A DNA stretch of 33,768 bases. Source: Bacteroidetes bacterium UBA2322. Lineage in GTDB: Bacteria; Bacteroidota; Bacteroidia; Chitinophagales; UBA2359. The notes beneath the pieces are model-generated. The model made no database searches and was not told the origin of the DNA. It saw only the letters and a program-made list of their open reading frames with translations. A program made the position numbers and the translations under genes. The stretch is taken from contig DDVC01000071.1 in assembly GCA_002345145.1 (NCBI GenBank), positions 1 to 33,768 of the forward strand, in the 5' to 3' direction. This document shows, in pieces, positions 7,940-15,660 of the stretch (within the stretch, counting starts at the first letter, position 1; each line of letters begins with the position of its first letter).

Positions 7940-10039
7940 TTAGCGAGAGTTTAAGTCATTAATGATGTAAACAGCTTCCAAAATATAGGGGTCTTTTTTT
8001 ATTTTGGAGGTAAAATTCTTGCGGTTATTAACAGAAGTGCTGTCGGAGGCAGCCGCATCGGTTTGAAGCGAACGCACTTTAATTTCTGCTATATCGTTGT
8101 CAATGGCTTCAAATTTTTTGTTGGCGCTTTGGTTTTCCTGTTGTTTGGCTCTGTATTTATCTAAGCAAAGAGTTTCGTTGCTATTGTCGCGCTGTTTTTT
8201 CAAAAATTCGGCATTTTCTTCAATGAGTTCAAATACCGGATTAGTGCCGGTGCGTTGTTGGCTTTGTTTTTTGATTTTATCTATGTTAAACTCAGTTTTG
8301 TGTTGCCACACTTTGTATTGTGCGCCGGCAATTTGGTCAAAAGGCATGGGGTAATCCAGCTCTTTTTCACCCACATCAATAAGGGCATATTTGGTAGGCA
8401 GAACAATATCGGGATTAACGCCATTTAACTGGGTGGTTTCGCCATTTATGCGGTAAAACTTCTGTATGGTGAGTTTTAGCGAACCTAATGGGCGAAGGTT
8501 ATTGTCGGCTACCATGGCATCAAGGTTGGTAAAGCGCTGTACAGTGCCTTTTCCATAAGTGGCGGGGCTGCCTACAATAATAGCTCTGCCGTAGTCTTGC
8601 ATAGCAGCTGCCATAATTTCGGAGGCAGAGGCGCTAAACTGGTTTACCAAAATCACTAATGGTCCTTCGTAATGAACTTTGGGGTCGCGGTCTTGATAAA
8701 CGTAGGGTTGTTCGTCTTTTGATTTTACCTGCACTATGGGTCCTTGTTCAATAAACAAGCCCGCCATATCTACCACATCGCGTAGCGAACCACCACCGTT
8801 ATCGCGCAGGTCTAAAATAATACCGTTTATGCCCTCGGCTTTCAGTTTTTTAATTTCTTTGAGTACATCAACGGCGCAGTTGCGTCCTTCTGCGGGGTTG
8901 TTAAAATCGGCATAAAATTTAGGCAGGTAAATATAACCGGTTTGAGTAGCAAGTTTATCATCGGTAACAATAGCAGATTTGGCGTAGCCTTCTTCTATCA
9001 TTACCACATCGCGAATAATAGAAATAACTTTAACTGTGCCATCAACCTTTTTAATGGTTAGGCGAACTTCGGTACCCTTTTTACCTCTAATGAGCTGAAC
9101 GGCTTCGTCAAGTCGCATGTCCACCACATCAACAGGCTCATCAGCGCCTTGTGCTACTTTTAAAATTACATCATCTACCTGTAGCTCACCTTGACGGGCA
9201 GAGGGGCTGCCGGGTACAATACTTACCACCTTAATGTAACCGTCTTTTTCTTGCAAAGTAGCGCCAATACCTTCTAACCTGCCCGATAACGATATGTCGA
9301 AATCTTGTTTGTCTTTGGGCGGAAAGTAGTTGCTATGGGGGTCATAAGCAGATGTGATGGCGTTTAAGTAGGCGCTCATACGGTCGTCGTTGGTAATTTT
9401 AGCCATTCGGTTAAACCAACTATCTTGTGCTTTAAGCACTTTCTGTCTTGCTTCGGCCTCTAATTCGTTGTAGGTTTTAGCGGGCTGTTTGTTTATTGCT
9501 TTTTCCTGCTCATCGAGTACTTCGGCAAGTCGGGTCATGGTTTGATATTTAAGCGACTTTTCCCAGCGCTGTTGTAGTTCTTTTTTATCGGCACAGTAGT
9601 TTATTTTTTTAGCGTCGAGTTCTATAAAATCCTCTTTCACAAAATCAAAAGGCTGTGCCAGCGTAGCCTGATAATAGCTTTTGGCTTCGTTAATACGTTC
9701 GTTGATGATTTTAACGGAAAGCTCAAAAAAAGTATAATCTAAGTCGCGCACCTGATTGTCAATTTTAGTGCGGTATTGGGCAAGTTTATCCACATCGGAT
9801 TTTAGCAAAAATCGTTTAGTGGGGTCAAGGTTATCGAGGTAGAGTTTAAATACCCGTTCCGAAAAGCTATCATTGATAATTGCCGGTTCGTAGTGTTCGG
9901 CAGCCAAATCCTGCATAATCACTTTTAGCAGCATTTCGTTTTTTTGCTGCGTGTTGGTATTGGTTGAAGCTGAAAAACAGCAAAGCGCCAGCACAGCAAA
10001 AACTATGGTAAAATGGTGGGCTAACTTTTTAAAAGTCAT
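7940..10039 (-). CDS. prc: C-terminal processing (tail-specific) peptidase, S41 family
   Basis: 699-aa periplasmic serine protease of the Prc/Tsp type. It has an N-terminal hydrophobic signal (about residues 8-24), a long helical N-domain, a PDZ domain at about 250-345, and the S41 core. The active-site block NQFSASASE (466-474), with the nucleophile in the SAS/ASE serines, and Lys497 in TYGKGTVQ form the Ser-Lys dyad; ILDLRDNGGGSL at 408-419 is also typical. The tail (about 570-699) matches the helical C-terminal extension found in Prc-type but not in short CtpA-type enzymes. Prc cleaves proteins from their C-termini and affects envelope and murein enzymes. The cysteines near 20-21 do not form a canonical lipobox. 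Confidence 0.95.
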   Translation of the reverse strand: MTFKKLAHHFTIVFAVLALCCFSASTNTNTQQKNEMLLKVIMQDLAAEHYEPAIINDSFSERVFKLYLDNLDPTKRFLLKSDVDKLAQYRTKIDNQVRDLDYTFFELSVKIINERINEAKSYYQATLAQPFDFVKEDFIELDAKKINYCADKKELQQRWEKSLKYQTMTRLAEVLDEQEKAINKQPAKTYNELEAEARQKVLKAQDSWFNRMAKITNDDRMSAYLNAITSAYDPHSNYFPPKDKQDFDISLSGRLEGIGATLQEKDGYIKVVSIVPGSPSARQGELQVDDVILKVAQGADEPVDVVDMRLDEAVQLIRGKKGTEVRLTIKKVDGTVKVISIIRDVVMIEEGYAKSAIVTDDKLATQTGYIYLPKFYADFNNPAEGRNCAVDVLKEIKKLKAEGINGIILDLRDNGGGSLRDVVDMAGLFIEQGPIVQVKSKDEQPYVYQDRDPKVHYEGPLVILVNQFSASASEIMAAAMQDYGRAIIVGSPATYGKGTVQRFTNLDAMVADNNLRPLGSLKLTIQKFYRINGETTQLNGVNPDIVLPTKYALIDVGEKELDYPMPFDQIAGAQYKVWQHKTEFNIDKIKKQSQQRTGTNPVFELIEENAEFLKKQRDNSNETLCLDKYRAKQQENQSANKKFEAIDNDIAEIKVRSLQTDAAASDSTSVNNRKNFTSKIKKDPYILEAVYIINDLNSR

Positions 10040-10317
10040 GTTTTGAGGGTGTTTTTTTATAGCGGGTAAAAAGGTAAGTGTAAATAAGACTGCAACGGAG
10101 ATGATAAGTTTAGATAATAACGTGTTTTAACCAATTTTTGTGCCCAATGAAGCATTAAGTTGGCAAACAGCATACAAATATAAGCCCATAAATTTTTAAA
10201 AAGAACGGTTACACGCATTTAAAGTTTTTGCTTAACACTAATTAACGGATAATGCGGACATATGTGTAAAAATAAAGTAATTTGTGGTGCACCTCAGTGC
10301 CACCAAACCAAACCGAA
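10040..10317. other. Intergenic region between ribE and prc
   Basis: Just under 300 bases without a gene. An imperfect hairpin (GGTGCAC, loop CTCA, GTGCCACC with one bulged base, near 10287-10305) sits 13 nt after the riboflavin synthase stop on the minus strand. It lacks a good T-run, so it is at most a weak terminator. The rest is AT-rich and presumably holds the prc promoter, but no exact TAnnTTTG box was found. Confidence 0.4.
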
Positions 10318-10935
10318 CTACCCATTGGGCAAGTATGCAGCGGCATATTTTTTAAACAGTGCCGTAAGATATTTGCCAATAATGTCAAATTCAAGGTTTA
10401 CCACAGTACCTGCTTGGTAGGTGTGGAAAATGGTATGCTCATAGGTGTAGGGTATAATGGCTACGGTAAATTGAGTATGTGAGGCTTGTACTACTGTTAA
10501 ACTTACCCCATCAACACAAATAGAGCCTTTGTTTACCAATATATTATCGGTAAGTGGTTCATAATCAAAGGTAACATACCAACTTCCGCCGGTTTCGGTT
10601 ATTTGGGTGCATTGGGCGGTTTGGTCCACATGTCCTTGCACAAAATGACCATCTATACGGGCATCGGCACGCATACAGCGTTCTAAATTTACGGCGCTGC
10701 CAATTTTCAGCTGCCCTAATCCGGTTTTGTGCAAGGTTTCCTGTATGGCGGTTACCTTGTGCAGATTGTTTTGTGGCTGTACTTCTACTACGGTAAGGCA
10801 AACTCCGTTATGCGATACGCTTTGGTCTATTTTTAATTCTGCACTAAGGGTAGATTTTAAGTAAAAGTGCAGGTTGCTGCCTTCTTGTATGATATTGGCA
10901 ACGGTTCCAATGGTTTCAATAATACCGGTAAACAT
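10318..10935 (-). CDS. ribE: Riboflavin synthase, alpha chain
   Basis: Catalyses dismutation of two 6,7-dimethyl-8-ribityllumazine molecules to riboflavin plus a pyrimidinedione, the last step of riboflavin synthesis. The start MFTGIIETIG is diagnostic. Two homologous lumazine-binding repeats follow: the first with SHNGVCLTVV and MRADARIDGHFVQGHVDQ, the second with GSICVDGVSLTVV and IIPYTYEHT. Length (205 aa) is normal. No other rib genes adjoin and no FMN riboswitch is apparent upstream. It is separated by over 100 nt from both minus-strand neighbours, so it is probably transcribed alone. The gene is called ribC in some naming schemes. Confidence 0.96.
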   Translation of the reverse strand: MFTGIIETIGTVANIIQEGSNLHFYLKSTLSAELKIDQSVSHNGVCLTVVEVQPQNNLHKVTAIQETLHKTGLGQLKIGSAVNLERCMRADARIDGHFVQGHVDQTAQCTQITETGGSWYVTFDYEPLTDNILVNKGSICVDGVSLTVVQASHTQFTVAIIPYTYEHTIFHTYQAGTVVNLEFDIIGKYLTALFKKYAAAYLPNG

Positions 10936-11055
10936 GTTTTAATAAGGGGTATAACGGGTGAATAATGGGCGCTGTAAGCAGGCTGCATAATGCTGTCAGA
11001 GTAATAAGTTAATATAGGGCGCAAATGTTTACCTCACCCTGCAATTATTGGTTGT

Positions 11056-12039
11056 TTACTCTGTTTTTATGTTTTTCATATCACCGGTTGGGGTAATAAG
11101 CCAAAGTTCTTTTACGGGCGGTTTTTTAAGCAGGTATTTCACCTTTAAATTGTAGGTAAACTGCACCACCGGCTCCACAATAACCGGGTTAATAACAATA
11201 TCAAAATGGGTATTTGGCAGTGGTGCATAATACACCGAAACCGGTTTTTGTGTCTGAATGATGCCCGATTTTTTCTTAATGGCATCAAACGAGTTGCTGC
11301 TAAATGCCTGATAAGAGCTATACTGAGCAGGCGGGTAATAAGTTGCAGCATCTTCTGCTATAATATGATACTCGGCATCTAAGTTTAAGCCTAATTTTTT
11401 AAGTTCTGTAAGGCGCTCGGCAAGCAGGGTATTGGTGGCTTCGCGCAGGGTTTTATAGGCGGCATCGGGTTTTTCTATGTAGTATTCCACCTTTACCAAA
11501 TCATAGGTTTCATATTTGGCAGCTATGGTAATTATTTTGTCTAAAACTGCGCTGTTGGTGTATTTAATATGTAAGTTTTTTTGCATCTCAAACCCTTTGG
11601 GCACTTCGTTGTAGGTTTTGCTGAACAATTTTTTTTCTACCTCTATTTCATACACCGGCACTAAGGAGAGCATATCGGTATAAATATCGGCGGCAGGAAT
11701 ACCCAGAGCCAGTGTTTCTTTGGTAATGTTTTCAATGCGTTTGTTCATCAACTCATCGGCTTGCGAGGCAGTTTCGCCTAATTGCGAGAGGTTAAAAATG
11801 GCTAAGTACGCATCGGCTTTCAGGTTGAGCAGGGCGTTGGTTTCGAGCAGAATGGTATTGTCATTAAAAAATACAGCGCTTTTGAGCAAATTGTCTGCAT
11901 TATAGTTCATTCTGTTGTTGTAAGCCGATTGCTGTTGCTGTGCATAGTTGGCATTGCCCGATACCTGAGCCAACAGGGGCGCTTGCCACACCAACAAATA
12001 AAAAATAAACCATAAATATAGCCGTTTACCGTAAACCAT
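11056..12039 (-). CDS. SIMPL (DUF541)-domain exported protein
   Basis: 327-aa protein. The ATG at 12039 is chosen over one 16 codons upstream because it directly begins a signal peptide (MVYGKRLYLWFIFYLLVWQA then PLLAQ). The body resembles SIMPL domains: ALGIPAADIYTDMLSLVPVYE matches the usual ALGI..DI.T..L...P.Y segment, and TNTLLAERLTELKKLGLNLDAEY matches the region where the domain's second long helix lies. SIMPL proteins are periplasmic or surface proteins of poorly defined function, first linked to IL-1 receptor kinase signalling in mouse and to oxidative stress in bacteria. The C-terminal 70 residues look like a beta-rich extension. The family call is inference from motif shape. Confidence 0.7.
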   Translation of the reverse strand: MVYGKRLYLWFIFYLLVWQAPLLAQVSGNANYAQQQQSAYNNRMNYNADNLLKSAVFFNDNTILLETNALLNLKADAYLAIFNLSQLGETASQADELMNKRIENITKETLALGIPAADIYTDMLSLVPVYEIEVEKKLFSKTYNEVPKGFEMQKNLHIKYTNSAVLDKIITIAAKYETYDLVKVEYYIEKPDAAYKTLREATNTLLAERLTELKKLGLNLDAEYHIIAEDAATYYPPAQYSSYQAFSSNSFDAIKKKSGIIQTQKPVSVYYAPLPNTHFDIVINPVIVEPVVQFTYNLKVKYLLKKPPVKELWLITPTGDMKNIKTE

Positions 12040-12211
12040 GTGCCTTTGTTTTTTAAGGAGGTAATAATTACCCACCAAAAGTAACACATATTCCGAGAAG
12101 TGAGTATTTCGGGCATTTATTTTTTGCTCGGCTGTTATGGTTATTCATTTGGGAATCGGGTAACAGTTTACCGCACTAATAAAAGCGGTGGCAACTATCT
12201 GTATTTATGCT

Positions 12212-12219
12212 TACCTTTG
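12212..12219 (+). promoter_or_regulatory. Candidate -7 box for the Rpn gene pair
   Basis: TACCTTTG is an exact match to the Bacteroidota -7 consensus TAnnTTTG. It lies 25 nt before the ATG at 12245, which would leave a very short leader. No clear TTTG at -33 is seen. Confidence 0.4.
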
Positions 12220-12244
12220 CATAACACAACACAACAAAAACATC

Positions 12245-13150
12245 ATGAGCAAAAAACTAATCCGATTTGATTGGGCAATGAAAAAATTGCTTCGCCACAA
12301 AGCCAATTTCGGCATTTTGGAGGGTTTTTTATCTGAGTTACTTCGGTTTGATGTAACCATCGAAAGCATTTTGGAAAGTGAAGCCAACAAACAAGATGAG
12401 TACGACAAGTACAACAGGGTGGATATTTTGGTAAAATCGGATAAAGGTGAGCTAATGCTGGTAGAAGTGCAAAACGACTCAGCCATTGACTACTTTCAGC
12501 GTATGCTTTATGGGGTTTCTAAATTGGTTACCGAGTACATAAAAGAGGGCGAACCCTATGGAACAATCAAAAAAATATACTCCATAAACATTGTTTATTT
12601 TGGTTTGGGGCAGGGTAAAGATTATGTGTATGAGTACAAAGGCGAGTTTATTGGTATGCACGAAAACGATGTTTTGCTGCCTACCCTCCGGCAAAAACTT
12701 GATTTTAAAGCAGAAAAAATATCCGATATTTTCCCGAAGTACTATTTGCTTAAAGTGAACAATTTCAATGACATAGCCAAAGATAGCTTAGACGAGTGGG
12801 TGTATTTTTTGAAAAACAGCGAGGTAAAAGACGGTTTCAAGGCAAAAGGGTTAGACAAAGCCAAAGAAAAACTGCGCTACGAAGGCTTATCGGAAAAAGA
12901 GAAAAAGATGTATGCCCGATTTCAGGAAAACCGCCGCATTGAAATGAGTGTGCAGTACACCGCCAAGGTTGAAGCCAAAGATGAGGGTAAACGGGAAGGT
13001 AAAATAGAGGGCAAATGGGAAGGTAAACAGGAAAAAGCAATTGAAATTGCCAAAAGAATGATTTTGGCAAATTTAAATGACGAACTAATAACCCAAATGA
13101 CCGATTTACCCCTTGACCAAATTGCACAACTGCGCAAAGAAATGGGATAA
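12245..13150 (+). CDS. Rpn-type PD-(D/E)XK nuclease-family protein, copy 1
   Basis: 301-aa protein of the recombination-promoting nuclease / PD-(D/E)XK_2 'transposase-like' group. The ATG at 12245 is chosen because sequence identity with the second copy begins just before it; an upstream frame extension to 12188 has no counterpart there. The nuclease core shows Asp60 in RVDILV and the Glu74-x-Gln76 of LVEVQND (a Q variant of the usual ExK), then YFQRMLYGVSKL. Residues 242-262 form a charged EGKxEG-repeat linker, followed by a short C-terminal helical module ending QLRKEMG. E. coli Rpn proteins promote RecA-independent recombination and some act against phage. It is followed after 29 nt by copy 2. 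Confidence 0.88.
   Translation: MSKKLIRFDWAMKKLLRHKANFGILEGFLSELLRFDVTIESILESEANKQDEYDKYNRVDILVKSDKGELMLVEVQNDSAIDYFQRMLYGVSKLVTEYIKEGEPYGTIKKIYSINIVYFGLGQGKDYVYEYKGEFIGMHENDVLLPTLRQKLDFKAEKISDIFPKYYLLKVNNFNDIAKDSLDEWVYFLKNSEVKDGFKAKGLDKAKEKLRYEGLSEKEKKMYARFQENRRIEMSVQYTAKVEAKDEGKREGKIEGKWEGKQEKAIEIAKRMILANLNDELITQMTDLPLDQIAQLRKEMG
12908..13150 (+). other. Possible internal in-frame start inside Rpn copy 1
   Basis: An in-frame ATG (residue 222, KMYARFQENR) lies directly after a purine-rich stretch (GGAAAAAGAGAAAAAG), which could act as a ribosome site. Translation from it would give an 80-aa protein holding only the charged linker and C-terminal module. In E. coli, Rpn genes carry internal starts that make small C-terminal proteins which block the full-length toxin. 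Here this is inference from position alone; the same site exists in copy 2 at 13843. Confidence 0.3.
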
Positions 13151-13179
13151 AATTTACGCTAACACACAACAAAAACATC

Positions 13180-14079
13180 ATGAGCAAAAAACTAATCCGA
13201 TTTGATTGGGCAATGAAAAAATTGCTTCGCCACAAAGCCAATTTCGGCATTTTGGAGGGTTTTTTATCTGAGTTACTTCGGTTTGATGTAACCATCGAAA
13301 GCATTTTGGAAAGTGAAGCCAACAAACAAGATGAGTACGACAAGTACAACAGGGTGGATATTTTGGTAAAATCAGATAAAGGAGAGCTGATGTTGGTAGA
13401 AGTGCAAAACGACTCTGCCATTGATTACTTTCAGCGTATGCTTTACGGGGTTTCTAAATTGGTTACCGAGTACATAAAAGAGGGCGAACCCTATGGAACA
13501 ATCAAAAAAATATACTCCATAAACATTGTTTATTTTGGTTTGGGGCAGGGTAAAGATTATGTGTATGAGTACAAAGGCGAGTTTATTGGTATGCACGAAA
13601 ACGATGTTTTGCTGCCTACCCTCCGGCAAAAACTTGATTTTAAAGCAGAAAAAATATCCGATATTTTCCCTAAGTACTACCTTTTAAAAGTGAACAATTT
13701 TAACGATGTAGCCAAAGATACCTTAGACGAGTGGGTGTATTTTTTGAAAAACAGCGAGGTAAAAGACGGTTTTAAAGCAAAAGGGTTAGACAAAGCCAAA
13801 GAAAAACTGCGCTACGAAGGCTTATCGGAAAAAGAGAAAAAGATGTATGCCCGATTTCAGGAAAACCGCCGCATTGAAATGAGTGTGCAGTACACCGCCA
13901 AGATTGAAGCCAAAGAGGAAGGTAAAAGGGAAGGCAAAATAGAGGGCAAATGGGAAGGTAAACAGGAAAAAGCAATTGAAATTGCCAAAAGAATGATTAA
14001 ACGGGGTATAGAAACAGCCATAATTGCAGAAGACACCGGCCTATCAATAGAACAAATAGAGCAACTGCGCAAAGAATAA
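13180..14079 (+). CDS. Rpn-type PD-(D/E)XK nuclease-family protein, copy 2
   Basis: 299-aa tandem paralogue of the preceding gene. The first 819 nt (273 codons) of both genes align without gaps and encode proteins that differ at only about four conservative positions (Ile/Val, Ser/Thr, Val/Ile, Asp/Glu), while further nucleotide changes are silent. The last 26 residues then differ strongly until both rejoin at QLRKE. The putative active residues Asp60, Glu74 and Gln76 are kept, so both copies may be functional. About 16 nt of leader (ACACAACAAAAACATC) are also shared before the ATG. There is no separate terminator between the copies, so they are probably one transcript. Confidence 0.88.
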   Translation: MSKKLIRFDWAMKKLLRHKANFGILEGFLSELLRFDVTIESILESEANKQDEYDKYNRVDILVKSDKGELMLVEVQNDSAIDYFQRMLYGVSKLVTEYIKEGEPYGTIKKIYSINIVYFGLGQGKDYVYEYKGEFIGMHENDVLLPTLRQKLDFKAEKISDIFPKYYLLKVNNFNDVAKDTLDEWVYFLKNSEVKDGFKAKGLDKAKEKLRYEGLSEKEKKMYARFQENRRIEMSVQYTAKIEAKEEGKREGKIEGKWEGKQEKAIEIAKRMIKRGIETAIIAEDTGLSIEQIEQLRKE

Positions 14080-14184
14080 CCATAAAAAAACCTGCCCGAT
14101 AGGATAATAGATTACAGCAAACATCATCTTTTTCGCCTCCAAAGAATAAAAAAGGTTAAAAGCAGCACTTTTTTCATGGTAGTT

Positions 14185-14200
14185 TGTTACAATAGTAACA
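14185..14200. promoter_or_regulatory. Inverted repeat upstream of the NADH dehydrogenase gene
   Basis: TGTTACAATAGTAACA is an inverted repeat with 6-bp arms and a 4-bp spacer, ending 15 nt before the ATG at 14216. Its size and position suit a dimeric repressor or CRP/FNR-type regulator, but the regulator is not identifiable from sequence. Confidence 0.35.
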
Positions 14201-14215
14201 CTATCATTTAGCGCC

Positions 14216-15553
14216 ATGTCAAACAAATTTCATCAACTGCCTTACCCCACTGTGGTGGTTATAGGCGGCGGATTTGCCGGTTTGCAAATAGCCAAATACC
14301 TGCACAAAAAACCTTACAGGGTACTGGTTTTAGATAAAAACAATTTTCACACGTTTCAGCCGCTGCTGTATCAGGTGGCAACGGGCGGCTTAGGTTCTGA
14401 TGCCATAGCATACCCGCTGCGCAAAATTATAGGACCTATGCCCAATGTAGCTTTCAGAATGGCTACGGTGCAGGGTGTGAATACAGCACAAAACGAGGTG
14501 ATTACCAACGTGGGTAATTTTCATTACGATTACTTGATTATTGCCACCGGCGCTATAACCAACTATTTTGGCAATACCAACGTAGAAAAATACGCCATGC
14601 CGCTCAAAGAAATTGCCGAATCGCTCGATTTGCGCAGCAACCTGCTGCAAGAATTTGAGCGCGTACTGCTTACCAAAACCGTTACCGGCACACAGCCCGA
14701 ACTCAATTTTGTAATTGTTGGCGGCGGTCCTACCGGCGTTGAGCTTGCCGGCGCTTTTGCCGAAATTAAAAAGAATGTGGTGCCGCACGATTTTTCGGAG
14801 CTTGACCCCGATTTGATTAACACTTACCTTATTGAAGCTGCCCCCCGATTGCTTACCGCCATGCAGCCGCATCTGGCAGAAGCTGCCCTGCAAGATTTAA
14901 CCAACATGGGCGTACAGGTTCTGCTCAATACCTTGGTTACCAACTATAACGGTAAAACGCTATACCTTAAAAACGGCGCTACCATTGATACCAACACTGT
15001 GGTGTGGGCTGCGGGGGTAAAGGGCAACTTGATAAACGGATTGGAAAAAGCCGTTATTGTACGGGGAAACCGCCTCAAAACCAACGAGTTTAATGTGGTA
15101 GAAGGATATGACAATATATTTGCCGTGGGCGATGCTGCCGCTATAACCTGTGCTGAGTTTCCCGATGGGCACCCTATGATGGCTTCGGTAGCTGTGCAGC
15201 AGGGGTTGCACCTTGCCAAAAACTTATACCGCCTTAGCAAAAGGCAGCCTATGTTGCCTTTTGTTTATCGGGATAAAGGCAGTATGGCTACCATAGGGCG
15301 AAACAAAGCCGTTGTGCAAACCTCCATGTTTACCCTTAAGGGCTTTTTTGCATGGTTTGTTTGGATGTTTGTACACTTGCTGTTGTTGGTGGGTTTTCGC
15401 AATCGGTTTATTACCCTGCTCAATTGGGCGTGGAGTTATTTTTCGTACAAAGGCGCAATCAGGCTCATTATTCGCCCTTACGTTTCCAAATATCAAAGGG
15501 CTGCCCAGCCCACTGGTTACGGCATCACCGCCCCCCAACCCGAATTGGTTTGA
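14216..15553 (+). CDS. ndh: Type II NADH:quinone oxidoreductase (NDH-2)
   Basis: 445-aa FAD-dependent membrane-associated dehydrogenase that passes electrons from NADH to quinone without pumping protons. The FAD-binding Rossmann motif VVVIGGGFAGL is at about 13-23, followed by NFHTFQPLLYQVATGGLG, a family signature. The NADH-binding fold shows FVIVGGGPTGVELAGAF near 161-178. The second FAD contact is IFAVGDAA near 302-308, and AVQQG follows. The C-terminal region (about 375-415) is hydrophobic and aromatic (FFAWFVWMFVHLLLLVGF), as expected for membrane attachment. Length is normal. It lies after the Rpn pair with 136 nt between and converges on smc. Confidence 0.93.
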   Translation: MSNKFHQLPYPTVVVIGGGFAGLQIAKYLHKKPYRVLVLDKNNFHTFQPLLYQVATGGLGSDAIAYPLRKIIGPMPNVAFRMATVQGVNTAQNEVITNVGNFHYDYLIIATGAITNYFGNTNVEKYAMPLKEIAESLDLRSNLLQEFERVLLTKTVTGTQPELNFVIVGGGPTGVELAGAFAEIKKNVVPHDFSELDPDLINTYLIEAAPRLLTAMQPHLAEAALQDLTNMGVQVLLNTLVTNYNGKTLYLKNGATIDTNTVVWAAGVKGNLINGLEKAVIVRGNRLKTNEFNVVEGYDNIFAVGDAAAITCAEFPDGHPMMASVAVQQGLHLAKNLYRLSKRQPMLPFVYRDKGSMATIGRNKAVVQTSMFTLKGFFAWFVWMFVHLLLLVGFRNRFITLLNWAWSYFSYKGAIRLIIRPYVSKYQRAAQPTGYGITAPQPELV

Positions 15554-15660
15554 GAAAACAGGCTTCGCTAATAATCTGCAAGCTCTGCATGAAAGTATAA
15601 CCATAAAAACAGCAGCCCAAGCACGTATGCAGGCACGGCAAACCCAAAGCCGTTGTGCGT

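Noticed and set aside
12188..12244. N-terminal extension of Rpn copy 1 (MATICIYAYLCITQ...)
   Set aside because: It has no counterpart in copy 2, runs through the likely promoter box, and does not start with ATG as a conserved family N-terminus would.
12837..13421. Minus-strand open frame of 194 codons spanning the junction of the two Rpn genes
   Set aside because: It is an antisense shadow; the same shadow appears in each copy, and its content follows the forward genes.
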